From Crocodylus rhombifer (Eukaryota; Chordata; Crocodylia; Crocodylidae): DNA of 64,000 nucleotides. Numbering within the stretch: the stretch's first letter is position 1; every line of letters begins with the position of its first letter. The position numbers and the translations under genes are program-made. Below, one piece after another: positions 11,813 to 22,156 of this stretch. Where the stretch lies: the NCBI GenBank assembly GCA_038503035.1, contig JAVSML010024016.1, positions 666,558 to 730,557 of the forward strand. The letters run 5' to 3'. The notes under the pieces are model-generated. The model was given only the letters and a program-made list of their open reading frames with translations. It was not told the DNA's origin and ran no database searches.

Positions 11813-13396
11813 CAGGGGCGGGCAAATATAGCCTGTGGGCTGAACCCGACCCATCAGGCCATTCTATCTGGCCTGTGGGGCCCTTAAAAATTTAGAAAAA
11901 TAATATTTATCTGCCCCTGGCTGCCTGTCAAAGATGACAGAAGCCAGTGCCAGTAGGACCTAGGGGGAGCCAGCAGGCGGGGCCCCAGGGTGGGCCAGCA
12001 GGAGTGTGGGGCCCAGGCTGGCAGAGGATCTATGGAGGTGGGCTGGCTCCCCCCATTCCCTGATCACGTGGCCCAGCCCAGCTCCATAGAGGCCCTGCTG
12101 GCCCCTGCCCCATGCTGGGCCCCCACCAGTGCTGGCCCTGGCACACCAGTGTGGGCCCTGCGTTCCTGCCCAGCTGTTGCTGCATTTCATGTGCTTGCTC
12201 ACTGCCACTCCCCCGCCACCTGCTGCAATCTTTTCCCTGCTTTTCTGTCCATGGCTGCTGCTGCTCCAGCACCACATGATTCCCAGATACAGTGCTAAGC
12301 TGCAAGACTCAGCAGGAACTGGCCTAGCCCCCATGATTCTGTGTGGTGCCAGCCAGGCTGGTCCAGCTACTGCTGCATCCTGAGGTCTTGGCTGTGCAGC
12401 TGGTACGTGGTACTGGAGTGGCGAATGGAAGGATGGGAGGATGGGAAAGCAGCATGAGAATGGCAGCACTGGCAAACGGGAGAGGGAAGTGGCAGTGGGT
12501 GGGAGCATGAGGCCCATGCCATTGCCCCAGGACCAGGAGTGGCAAGAGCATAGAGCCCGGTCTTGGAGAAGTGCTGGTGGGGTTTCTGCCTGCTGTGGGG
12601 GGGGGGCAAAGACAGATTGTGGGCAAACCCTTCCTCTCCATGAATGGCACAACCCTCCCCAGGCACCCTCCCTTCCACATACTCACAACCACCTAAAATC
12701 CCATACTCACCCACACCCCATATATCCACATCCACACACCCACATCCTCCCCCACCCCACACCCACACACAGCCACACAACCCACACCTATCCACCCCTC
12801 CACAATCCCCCCAGACACCCACACCCTCCCACACACCCCACATACCCACCCACTTATACCCTCCCACAATATACAAGAGTAAGGCTTCATTTTAAGCTAT
12901 TATACTATCACCTCTATGTATACTACACAAACACATGTAAATCAGGACAAAAATATTTTTTGAAATGAAATTTATGAATGTTCTAGTATATGTTTGATTT
13001 GTAGAATATAATTTGGTATTTTTCTGGTTCTGAGATGGCAAACCCCCTTGCTGAAAGGAATACTTCCGGGAGGCAAGGGGAGGGGCTTCTGATGGCAAAG
13101 GTCAGGGGTTAGGGGGTGGGACTTCTGATCCCAAGAGGGCGAGCAGTGGGCGGGGCACATGTCAAGGGGTAGGGGCTATCCTTGTGGCCCTCAATGGCTT
13201 GCCAAAGCTTGGGAAGCAGCCCTCCAGTATAAAAAAGGGTTGGCTGCCAGTCTGTAGTATGCTGGTCACTTCCAGTTTGCGGTTTGCTGGTCCACGGTCA
13301 CTTCCGGTCTGGCAGCCAGCCCTCCTGCGGACTAGCAGCTAACCCTTTGTGGCCTGGCACCAGGCTGCGGCTTGGGGGTTGGGAATCCCTGTCCTA
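11813..13396. mobile_element. hAT-like GC-rich composite repeat
   Basis: The left edge CAGGGGCGGGCAAATATAGC follows the CR1 directly and resembles hAT termini (CAGGGG). The right edge, read inverted, is CAGGGATTCCCAACC, also hAT-like but from a different subfamily. The region is therefore probably two elements joined or nested. The 8 bp flanks do not match well (GTAGAGAG against TCCTAGAC). It includes a CA/CCCA-rich simple repeat at 12655-12870. The long frames in this region are overlapping, low-complexity and not genes. Confidence 0.6.
12655..12870. repeat. CA/CCCA-rich simple-sequence repeat
   Basis: Degenerate run of CACCCACA and CCACACCC words on the plus strand. It produces proline, histidine and threonine-rich chance frames on the plus strand and glycine-rich ones on the minus strand. 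Confidence 0.85.
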
Positions 13397-13977
13397 GACC
13401 ATCATGACAACAATATTGCCTCAACACTACCATGTTAAAAACTTCATATTTGTTTTCACAAAGCAAAGATAGGAGCTATGTCCTGCTAGATGTAGAGCTG
13501 TCCAGCTGACTTTTGTAACATGGCTCACTTTCAGTGCAAAAAAAAAAAAAAAATAAAATGAAAAATTTTCAGGTTAAATTTTAATTTTTAAAAAAATTTC
13601 CGGGGGGGGGATTTTTATTGTTTAAGAGTTTTTAAATTTATTTACTAAAATTTAAATAATTTTTTTAAGGACTTTAATTTTAAATCAGAATATTTATCTT
13701 GGATAATATTGAAGTGAAACATGTGTTTGCTTGTTTTTTTCACTTGAAACAATTTGGGCAATTTGACATGAATCAAAGAGTTTAATGAAAGCTGCATTTT
13801 CCAGAAAAAATGTGGAAATATTTTGCCAAGCTCCAACAATACATAATACAGTCATGTTTCTTTCTGTTTTGCCATACAACAAGAAACATTTTTGGATTAG
13901 AAGGATTCTCCATAAGTATTCTACATTATATTCCTTTGTTTTGCAGTCGTCCTGAAGCAGCCCTGAAAAAAAGGGGC
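13397..13977. other. AT-rich intergenic DNA with homopolymer runs
   Basis: Contains a long A run near 13538-13553, a G run near 13603-13610 and many T runs. No gene or repeat family recognised. Confidence 0.5.
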
Positions 13978-14170
13978 AAACACAGTCTTGAATCTCTCCA
14001 GTAATGGTGATTCCACAACTTTTTCTTGGCTATTTATGATCTGTTGTATTCTTCTTTGGCATATTTTCTTCCTCAGTTTAAGCTCAAAAGTTCTTCAATC
14101 TCTAGCAATCAACTACAACTGGTTTCTGCCTCCCTTTGACAGACTCTGGTACCATTTGTAATATTTCTGG
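13978..14170 (-). mobile_element. Ancient CR1/L3-like fragment, antisense
   Basis: Words such as CTTGAATCTCTCCAGTAATG and GTGATTCCACAAC followed by TTTTCTTGGC match the antisense 3' part of CR1-related LINEs, with high divergence. No frame survives. Confidence 0.55.
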
Positions 14171-14332
14171 TTTAAACATGTTTAGGTTACAATAATGGTG
14201 CATCCTTCATTCTCTAACTAGCTTGTACAAGTACTGTACAAAATACCTTACTGGTATTTTGAAGCTGAGCTGTGAGGATTTGCCTAAGTATTTTAATAGG
14301 GAAGAATGAGTTATCAAGCAACAAAGAACCAG

Positions 14333-14674
14333 TGGGTGTTTTTACACGTGCTCCAGGGGTGTGTGGGGGACACAGTGCTTTAATTAGATCAGCTCTGAGA
14401 TCCACTGTAATTAAAGCACCCACAGTGTCTCATGTATCAGCGTTCCTATGCTTCAAAATGGTGACGGGAGCACTTTAACTAAAGCTTATCAAACGAGTTT
14501 TTGTTAAAGCACCCCTGCCACCATTTTGAAGTGCATGGATGCTAATACATGTGATGCAGAAGCTGCTGAAGAGCACTAATTAGCATGGTCCAGCAGATTC
14601 AATTAATTGATTCTGCTCTGACACTGTAATTATAGCACATCAGAGCACCCTCCCCACATATCTACAGGTACCCA
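14333..14674. mobile_element. Palindrome-rich MITE, family C, copy 1
   Basis: The ends TGGGTGTTTTTACACGTG and, inverted, TGGGTACCTGTAGATATG form an imperfect terminal inverted repeat. Inside are inverted words GTGCTTTAATTA and TAATTAAAGCAC. A second copy at 29120-30296 has the same block order but is split by a CR1. It is non-coding. Confidence 0.7.
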
Positions 14675-14789
14675 GTTTGCCTATGTTGACATACCAGGTA
14701 GACTCAAGAACTAGCACCTAAAAAGACCTCCTGCTGTTTCCGTGCCAGTGAGTGACTTAAAAACCCCAGTGCAAAGTGTCTTGAAAAGG

Positions 14790-16115
14790 CAGGGTAGAGT
14801 TGCACCTTAAAGACTAACTGAATCAGAGATGCATAAGCTTTGGTAAGCCACAGCACATTTCATCGATGAAGTCACAGGCAAATCCAGGATTTTAAAACAA
14901 TAGTAATACCCCTCCTGGAAAAAGGTGACAGTCTCGTAGTAGCCTTTGGGGACAAACCTATCCTGGCTTACAGACAGCCCTCAACCTCAAACAATGTCTC
15001 AGGCCATGTGTAGACGAAACAAGGGGCAAGTGTGCATGATACTTTAAAGCGGCTTAAATGCTTTTGCACCACTTCAATGGTGTTGGTGTTTGCACGTGTC
15101 GGCGGCATATTGTGCAGTAATTCTAGCTGCTGTAGCAAATTTGGCAGTGTAATGCTCCTTAAATGACTTGGGATGCAGCAAGCTATAACTCCCCTGAGGA
15201 GTTTTAGTTTGCTGCCCTACAGCCATGGAGGGAAATACTGGGCTCCATGCAGCTCAGGGGCTCTGCAGGAAGCCCATGCAGGCAGCCTGGCAAAAGCCTG
15301 GGAAGGCAGGCTCCACTCAAGAAACTAAAAAAACACAGCAACCCTGATCTTTTATTCCCACTCTCAGCCCCCAAAGCCTGCCTGCCTGAGCTGCGCGGGA
15401 GCCCGGTGTTTTCCTCTGCATTTGCGGTGCCCCCTGGGACCGCCCAAGCCGGGTGCCTGCAGGTGGGTGTTGCTTGTGGGGGGCACCATGGCCATGGAGG
15501 AAAGCACCAAATCCCCCCCAGCCCAGGGGCCACTCTGCCCGCCAGCAACTTGCCCTCCCCTTCCTGCCGCTGGAGAGGCAGGTAAGTTCAGGTGCGTGCA
15601 CGACATGGGGTTTTACTTTGCCCTAAATTTAAGTGATGTTTTTAAAAACACACCGCTTCAATTTATGACCCCCGTTTCATCTACACATGCCTCCAAACAA
15701 TAGGCTAACAAACTCCATACTCATGGAGACACCAGGCCTTGCAGTGGATCTAAATGCCTGCTGTATCCTCACATCAATACAGAACAAATCATCATTAGAT
15801 CTAATAACAAGGAGTACAACATTCAAGGTTTATTTTGTACAGATAGAGCAGGGCGATCTCTGTGTGTAAGAATAAATGAACACCAATCTGATATCAGCTG
15901 CAGAGAGACACAAAAGCCCATGGCAGAGCACTTCAACCTCCCTGGGCACTCCATTACTGACCTCAGGATTGCTGTTCTCAGGCAACTCACCCCCAGCCCC
16001 CCATCAGTTTAAACAGGAAACTGTGGAACAAGAAATCATCCACATTGGACTGTAATAAGTATGTTTTAAACAGGGACTATGGATTTTCATCTCTTACCTG
16101 GATTACCTTTTCTGA
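14790..16115 (+). pseudogene. Penelope-like retroelement remnant with GIY-YIG endonuclease region
   Basis: Penelope-like elements join a reverse transcriptase to a GIY-YIG endonuclease. Only the C-terminal part is seen here. Reading from 14970, YPGLQTALNLKQ is followed after the inserted element (14996-15693) by NNRLTNSI, then KVYFVQ at the GIY-YIG core. After a frameshift come GRSLCVRINEHQSDI and EHFNLPGHSITDLRIAVL, which match the conserved tail of reptile Penelope proteins. The frameshift and the missing YIG core make it inactive. The 14790-14880 segment (CTTAAAGACTAAC, GCATAAGCTTT, TTCATCGATGAAG) is a word set I associate with reptile interspersed repeats; its link to Penelope is inferred. 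Confidence 0.75.
14996..15693. mobile_element. hAT-like non-autonomous element, family E, copy 1, inside Penelope
   Basis: Inserted into the Penelope remnant with a perfect 8 bp duplication, CAAACAAT, at 14988-14995 and 15694-15701. The ends carry GGCCATGTGTAGACGAAAC and its imperfect inverse GTTTCATCTACACATGCC. A second copy of nearly the same length (690 bp) lies at 60819-61508 in the same orientation. The GC-rich centre (15200-15600) gives many chance frames. The 8 bp duplication supports the hAT superfamily; no transposase is present. Confidence 0.85.
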
Positions 16116-16120
16116 CCCAC

Positions 16121-16370
16121 TGGGTGTGTCTACACATTCATTAATGTGCCACAGTTACTGCCTATTTAGTTTAGTACTTCCCTAAGGAAGGAATGCGCAG
16201 TAACTACATTTACTAAGCAGTAGCGCTGGCACATGGCTTTTATGTTTTGGTTACTGTGCAGTAGCCTAATAACACTGTGCCACAGTTTATTAGCATGGTT
16301 TTTGACTGGCACGCTACTGTGCAGTGTTATTAGGCTACCACGCAGTAAGTGTCTCATGTAGACATGCCCA
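16121..16370. mobile_element. MITE, family A, copy 1
   Basis: The ends are TGGGTGTGTCTACACATTC and, inverted, TGGGCATGTCTACATGAG. The interior contains repeated TACTGTGCAGTAG words and inverted CTAATAACACTG / CAGTGTTATTAG. Related copies lie at 39786-40024 and, partially, 27240-27425. It is 250 bp and non-coding. Confidence 0.75.
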
Positions 16371-16840
16371 TTTTGTCACTATGGATTTCCCACTCATTTA
16401 CTTTTCTCTCTCAGTGCTGCCCCCCTCCCTGCTATCTCTGTTTCTCTCCACTCCCTTGTCTTTTTTATTCTAATTCCTCTCTCCTTCTTAGACTCTGCTT
16501 TCTGCATGTCCTTTCACAGCATCTGATGAAATGAACTTGGGTTCATTTAGTTGGTCTATGGAGGCATATTTACCCTACCTTTATACCTTTAAACCATTTC
16601 AGCTAAGTATCTGTCTAGACTGCCGTTGAAAATTTCCTGGGATGGAGATTTCACAATTTTTCTAGGTAACCTGTTTCAATGCTTGACCACCCTTGTAGTC
16701 AGAAGGTCCTTCCTAATCTCCAACCTAGATTTCCTCTATTGCAGTTTAAGGCCATTGTTCCTAGTCCTGTCCCCTACAACTACAGACAAAAGAGCTGTTT
16801 CCATACTTCCTATATTTGCCCTTCAGGCATTTGAAGACTA

Positions 16841-17742
16841 CAGGTTTCCGTTGCCAAGCACAATTTTGCCAACCACGGTTTTGAGTAACCACACTTACTA
16901 TTTTATACTATTTTGGCTACCACGGTATAAAATTTTGAGTAACCACAGTTTTACGTGGCCATGCATGAGCCCACCTGCTGCCATTTCAAATCACCTGCAC
17001 TCTTGCTAGCCACCTGTGGTGCTCCCATCTCCTCATGCACACTGAGTCTCGTGTTGTGCTTCACATTGTTAACATCCAGTCACAGATGCTCTGAATTTTT
17101 CTCCTGATTTTGTTGTGATTTTTGCATTTTGTTCTTTATTCTGGCCTTTAAGTGACTGAGTGGTGAAGGTGAGCAATTTGTGAAGAGGTCAAGGAAAGTG
17201 ATGTCCTTGGAAACAAAATTGGAGTTGTTGGATTGTCTAGCACATGGACAGAGTGTGGCGAATGAATCCACTGTGAGAACCATTAAGGAAAGTGAGGCTA
17301 CTATTAGGGTTAGTGTTGGAAGTGGTACATCAGGAAGTGCTAAAGTGACCTTTATGCCATGCGATCACAGCTTAGAAAAAATGGAAAAAGTGCTTACCAT
17401 CTGGATTGAAGACCAGACACAGAAGAAAGTGCCTTTGAGCAGCCAAGTGATATGTAAGAAGGCAAAGCAAATTTACAAACATCATCCAGACCTCAGGGGG
17501 TGAAGGCATGAGTGAATGCATGAGTTTTCAAGCCAGCAAGGGGTGGTTCGAAAACTTTAAGGGGAGACATGGGCTCCACATGTGAAGATTATGGGGGAAT
17601 TGGCTTCAGCAGATGCTGAAAATATTCATATTCAAGTCCTTAACCCCATTTTTAACATAAGCATTTTGTTTTACCAACCACTATTTTGCCAACCATGGGA
17701 ACTTTCAGAAACCTAAACCCCGCGGTTCATAAGGGAAACCTG
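16841..17742 (+). mobile_element. Tigger (pogo/Tc1-mariner) DNA transposon
   Basis: Terminal inverted repeats begin CAGGTTTCC at both ends. The element is flanked by TA at 16839-16840 and 17743-17744, and the flanking CR1 joins cleanly if one TA is removed. It is 902 bp, shorter than a full autonomous Tigger (about 2.4 kb), so it is internally deleted. It carries the 5' part of the transposase gene. Confidence 0.9.
17180..17590 (+). pseudogene. Tigger-type transposase, N-terminal fragment
   Basis: The frame at 17180-17503 starts MKRSRKVMSLETKLELLD and shows the two-part CENP-B/Tigger DNA-binding region: a first helix-turn-helix, then LEKMEKVLTIWIEDQ and QVICKKAKQIY. It ends at a stop at 17501-17503. 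The next conserved block, FQASKGWFENFKGRHGLH, starts at 17526 in another frame, so there is a stop and a frameshift. The DDE catalytic domain is absent. Such transposases bind their own terminal repeats and insert at TA; this one cannot be active. Confidence 0.88.
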
Positions 17743-18185
17743 TATTATCAAATTCCCCCTCAGTCTTCTCTACTCCAGACTAATTAACCCTAGTTCTTTC
17801 AGCCTTTCCTCATAAGACTCTGTTCCCAGGCCTCTAATATTTTTTGATGCTCTCTGCTGGACCATTTTGATCTGTCTGGATCCTTCTTGAATTGTAGGGC
17901 CCAAAACTGGACACAATACTCCAGATGAAACCTCATCAATGCTGAATAGAGCAGAAGACTCACTTCCCTTGATTAGCAGGTGGCACTCCTGTTAATACAA
18001 TGCAGCATGCAGTTGGCTTTCTTTGCAAAAAGAGCACACTGTCTCTTTTTGCACAACTGAGTAGAACCAGTCATTCCCCACTCTGTAAATGCACAGGCAG
18101 TTATTCCATCCCAAGTGCAGAACTTTGCATTTGTCCTTGTTGAATTTCATCTGGTTGATTGTGGACACCATTTTTCCAGTTTATG

Positions 18186-18305
18186 CATTTTGTTTTCAAC
18201 CTGTGGTCCATGGATCCCTGGGGGTCTGCAGACTATGTCTAAGGGATCCACACCTCCATTCAAAATTTTTTAGGGATCTGCAAATGAAAAAAGTTTCAAA
18301 ACCAT
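18186..18305. mobile_element. hAT-Charlie-like fragment inside CR1
   Basis: The segment starts GTTTTCAACCTGTGGTCC and ends with AAAAGTTTCAAAACCAT, an imperfect inverted pair typical of Charlie-type termini (TGGTTTTCAACC). It interrupts the antisense CR1. Confidence 0.6.
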
Positions 18306-18927
18306 AGCTCTAGAGTGTCTGCAACACCACCCAACTTGGTGTCATTTCCATATTTGCTAAGCATATACTCACTCCCATCATCCAAATCATTAATAAAGAT
18401 GTTAAACAACACCAGACCCAGGACAAATCCCTGGAGAACTGATTTGATACTTCCACCCAATTAAATACTGAGGCATTAATGATGACTTTTTGAGCACAGT
18501 GATCCAACCAGTTTTGTATCTGCCTTACAGTACTTTTAGCTAGACTGCACTTTCTTAGTTTGCTAAGGAGGATGTTGTGGGAGACAATGTCAAACTTGCT
18601 AAAGTCAAGGTATATCATATTCAATGCTCTTCCCCAATCCACAGAACCTGTCACCTTATCATAGAAAGAAATGAGGTTGGTCAGGCATGACTTGCTCTTG
18701 GTGAACCAATGCTGGCTTTTCTTGATCACCTTGTTCTCCTTTAGGTGCTTCAAAATAGATTTTTTGAGGACCTACTCCATGATTATTCTAGGTATTAAGG
18801 TAGACTAATTGGTCTGTAACTCCCCGGATCCTGCATCTTCCTTTTTTTAAAGACAGGCATTATATTTTCCTTTTTCCAATCATCTAGGACTTCACCCCAC
18901 CTCCATGAGTTCTTAAAGAAGATAGTC

Positions 18928-19607
18928 CTGGGGTGTGCAAAATATGGCCCATGAGACAGTTACGGCATGCCAACTGATTGTATCCAGGCAGCAGGTGGGT
19001 GGCCACAAAGTCATGGGATCTGGCCTGTGGGGAGCTGGCAGCTCCAGCTGCTTTCATGCTGGGTGGGAGGGCAGGTCCTGTCCACGCCTTTCACCAGCTC
19101 CTACCCCATGTGCCAGAAGCACCACTGGGCATGTGCCAGCATCTACAGACACTGCTGGCAGGTTCCTGCTGGGCATCAGAGTAACTTCCTGGGACTGCAG
19201 CTGACATGCTAATATACAAGGTCACCTGCAGACTCAGGTGGATGCTCCTATATCCAGTGTGCACCTGCCAGCTGCATCCACAACTGATACCAATGCCTGC
19301 TGGGTGCTGTTTCTAGCATGCAGGCCAGAAGCTGGTGTAAGCTGCAGGGATACATTGTAGGTGTGGGATGGTTTGGGTGGTGGTGGTTACAAGGGCAGCC
19401 CAGAGGCAGTGCTGGTGGCAGCAGGGGCCCTGGCTGAGCTGCCCTGTTGAAGCTGCTGCCCATGCTAGCTCCCCACCCATCCATGGCCTGTTTCACTTAG
19501 GGAGTTTTGGTGAGCTCTTGGGGGGAGGGGGAGGGAATGGAAGGAGGGTGCTACTGACCTGGCCCACAACAGCTCTTCAAAACTCCCCAAATAATTGCTC
19601 ACCCTTG
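18928..19607. mobile_element. hAT-like element inside CR1
   Basis: The ends CTGGGGTGTGCAAAATATGG and, inverted, CAAGGGTGAGCAATTATTTG form a terminal inverted repeat. The 8 bp flanks AGATAGTC (18920-18927) and CAATAGTC (19608-19615) match at six positions. CR1 sequence resumes on the right with AAGGGCTCCAAAATTAC. The GC-rich interior has no intact frame. Confidence 0.75.
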
Positions 19608-19689
19608 CAATAGTCAAGGGCTCCAAAATTACATCATCCAATTTTTTTTCAGTATCCTAGGGTGTATCCCATCCAGTCCTGCTGACTTA

Positions 19690-19742
19690 GTTTCATAGTT
19701 TGTAGCATCAGAAGGGACCTGAGCAGATCATCACATGCACTT
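19690..19742 (-). mobile_element. CR1: CR1 3' terminal fragment, antisense
   Basis: TTTCATAGTTTGTAGCATCA followed by AGAAGGGACCTGA is the reverse complement of a CR1 3' tail. It sits inside the older CR1, which continues on both sides. Confidence 0.6.
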
Positions 19743-19915
19743 GAAAGCATTTAGTTCCGTAAATAATTCCAAACCTTTATTTCTATTACTCTAGGCTGTC
19801 TGTCTCTCTTCTCATTTTTGTGGGCAACTGTACTCTTTGTCTGGTAGCTGACTTTATTCATGAAGACTCAAGTAAAATGCATATAATACTTCAGGCTTCT
19901 CTACATCACCCTAAC

Positions 19916-20600
19916 TAGCTTGCCTTCTGCCCTGCTAGAGCAGCCTGTGCAGGAGGAGGCCAGCCTGGAAAGGAATGGGCTTACCCAGCCCAGTGTATGA
20001 GTCCCAGTTGAGGGCTTCCAAGGAACAGCATGGGGATTGCTGGGGCCTGGGCACAGCTGCAGGAAACAAAACAGCAAGGGCTGACACTGCTCAGAGCCAC
20101 AAAACAGCAGGCGGTATAGCTGCAGCTGGACTCTTGTCCTGGTGCTGAGATGAAACTGCTGCCAGAAGGGAAACAGTGGGGGCAGGCAGGGGCTGTGGGT
20201 GAGGCGTGAGGGGCACTGGCAGAGGCAGAGCACTGGCATATCAGTACTGCTCTGCACTCCACATCCTGGTGAGCAAAGGGGGCAGGGGCAGCTCTGATTT
20301 CTCTATGATAAAAAAACAAAAAGCAAATGCCAAAGTGTATAGCTATTTAGAATTCATTTATTATGATGATGGAGGAACTGGTAGGCATCCAAATTGCTTA
20401 AAAATTGTAAATATGTTAATAAAACATTGCCCAACTGATCTCTCTCTCTATATAGTGGCATTTCATTTTAATCATAGAAGAACACAGATTTTGGATATTT
20501 TAATGAGAGAATTTGAGTTTTCTTAGATAATTTCCAATTTTTAAATAAGGGACATCAGGATATCTGCTAATGAGGCACATAGAGAGACTCGGGCAGAGGA
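19916..20600. other. GC-variable intergenic DNA, unclassified
   Basis: Positions 19916-20290 are GC-rich with overlapping chance frames. Positions 20300-20560 are AT-rich. Nothing is recognised. The GC-rich part may belong to the same unclassified repeat as 20600-21480. Confidence 0.4.
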
Positions 20601-20645
20601 GCCTGCTTAGGGCCAGCACCAGGGACCCAGCTGGAGGGTAGATGA

Positions 20646-21020
20646 GGTGGCTGACTTGGCTATTTGGGTCCAGGAGGACATACTTGAACAGTTCAAGATG
20701 GGCCACCGCAATGTGCACATCTTCTGGGTGATAGCTGCCCGGATGGCAGAACAGGGGCACCAGAAGACATGACAGCAGTTCTGCATGAAGGCCAACTGTA
20801 CAGATGCAGCCCACTGGCAGCTGGCCCAGAAGTTCAGAAGGCTCTGCTGCAGTGCCCATATCACAACTCAGGCATCCATGTGGTCCCCATCTGGGTCTGG
20901 TGGGCGTGCAGCCACAGGAGGCGGATGTTGGCACAGGTGGCAGCAGGTCACAGCCAGACAGCAGCCCCCACTACCAGACTACTGCAGTGGGTAGAGGATG
21001 CAGGGACCATTCCAGGTTAG
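20646..21020 (+). pseudogene. Decayed Myb/SANT-like DNA-binding domain
   Basis: From 20646 the plus strand reads EVADLAIWVQEDILEQFKM, then GHRNVHIFWVIAARMAEQGH, QKT and an in-frame TGA. This matches the tryptophan-anchored first helices of Myb/SANT-like domains of PIF/Harbinger second proteins and the domesticated vertebrate relatives (pattern W..E.....L......N..VF..IA.RM...GH.RT). After the stop, QQFCMKAN keeps faint similarity to the expected QCR.K.K segment. The long open frames nearby on the minus strand are shadows. I read it as a transposon-derived or retro-copied relic with no function. Confidence 0.55.
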
Positions 21021-21859
21021 GGCTGCTTCAGCAGTCCAGCTGGCAAGAGGTGCTAGTGTCCCCAGATACCAACTGACCGGGCCTCAGAAGCTCCCGTCTA
21101 TTTATAACATTCAACTACCATGGGCCCTAAGGCCCACCCTACTAACTAGCAACCCCTATTATATGAAGGCTGATGGGTGAATGCTACAACAAAATACTTG
21201 GGACAACAAAGGCAAAAAACAGGACAAGAGTGATATGAGGGTCGAAGGGTCAAAAAAATGAGTGTGCCTGATCGGGACACTGAGCAGAGCCCCCCAGGCT
21301 GCACCCACCAGTCCTCAAAGGCATCCAAGGAGGTGCTGGCCCCAGCCTCTAGCTCCCCCTTGCCAAAGATCTGGGAGGAGCTGGGCAGGGTCAGTTTGCC
21401 CCAAGTGGCACAATTTGCCCACACCAAAGTGCACATTCAGGCACATGTGCTGAGGCACAAATCTCCGGCATAAATTTGTGCCACTGCTGTTTGAGCTGCT
21501 GCAAGCACATGTGCCTGTATGTGGGGATGCAGCCAATACCAGTTTCTTTTGGAAATGTTTTATTCACCAGTGTCTCTTTTGAGGCAGCATTGTTTTTCAA
21601 TTTACCAAACGCTATAGCTTAAGCTCCAGGCCTTGATTTGAAGTGTCATTGGCCTGGTGAGCATTCTCCTCATATTATATCTTGTCGTTGTGTTGGGCCT
21701 ATGCTCAAGTGCAGAAAGAATCTGCCTCAACAGTTCTTTTTGTTAAGGTGTGGAGGCTCTGTCATTAGGATGTTAATTTGAAAATACTGAGCTAAATTCT
21801 GTTCTCAGATGCTGTCTTGGAGACACTGTTTTCTCTTGCACGGAAGGCAGTACTTGTGG
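21021..21859. other. Intergenic DNA, no gene recognised
   Basis: Continues the GC-rich stretch to about 21480 and then becomes ordinary sequence. Frames on both strands at 21146-21600 overlap and carry no motif. Confidence 0.4.
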
Positions 21860-22105
21860 CAAAGGTTTTAAACTTTCAGCACAGCCATTTCAGATGAAAT
21901 CTCAGAAGACACATCCTGACTGTCAGAGCAGTAGGAGAGTGGAATAAGCTTCCTACTGAAGTTGTAGAATATTTTTCCTTGGAGATTTTCCAGAAGAGGC
22001 AAGGTAGGCATTTGTTTGCACGGATTTAGAGGCAACCAGTCTTGAATATGTGCAGACTCAGATGATTCCTGAGATCCCTTCTAACTCTATGATCCTATTT
22101 TAAAT
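21860..22105 (+). mobile_element. CR1: CR1 3' end, sense
   Basis: Sense CR1 tail. It has the words GGAATAAGCTTCCTACTGA, TTCCTTGGAGATTTTCCAGA, and ends GAGATCCCTTCTAACTCTAT followed by GATCC, the usual CR1 3' terminus. Confidence 0.8.
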
Positions 22106-22156
22106 GAGCCAAAACTGGTCCCTCATTTTAAATTAAAACAACCAACTTTTTTTTAA

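Larger units (their letters stand above)
16545..19915 (-). mobile_element. CR1: CR1 LINE, antisense, interrupted by several insertions
   Basis: Antisense CR1 covering 3' UTR-proximal to reverse-transcriptase sequence. The minus-strand frame at 18310-18753 reads SQHWFTKSKSCLTNLISFYD and IYLDFSKFDIVSHNILLSKL, the conserved RT region (the catalytic-aspartate segment). Four later sequences interrupt it: a Tigger (16841-17742), a hAT-Charlie-like piece (about 18186-18305), a hAT-like element (18928-19607) and a short CR1 tail (about 19690-19742). CR1 sequence resumes in register on each side. Many stops remain, so the copy is dead. Confidence 0.85.

Noticed and set aside
12367..12968. Long open frames on both strands (up to 230 codons from 11960)
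   Set aside because: They overlap in several frames, are dominated by CA-rich simple repeat or GC-rich transposon sequence, and have no domain or splice context.
15204..15606. GC-rich stretch considered as a CpG-island promoter with first exon
   Set aside because: It is the centre of a family E element, has few CpGs, and recurs at 61020-61400 in the second copy.
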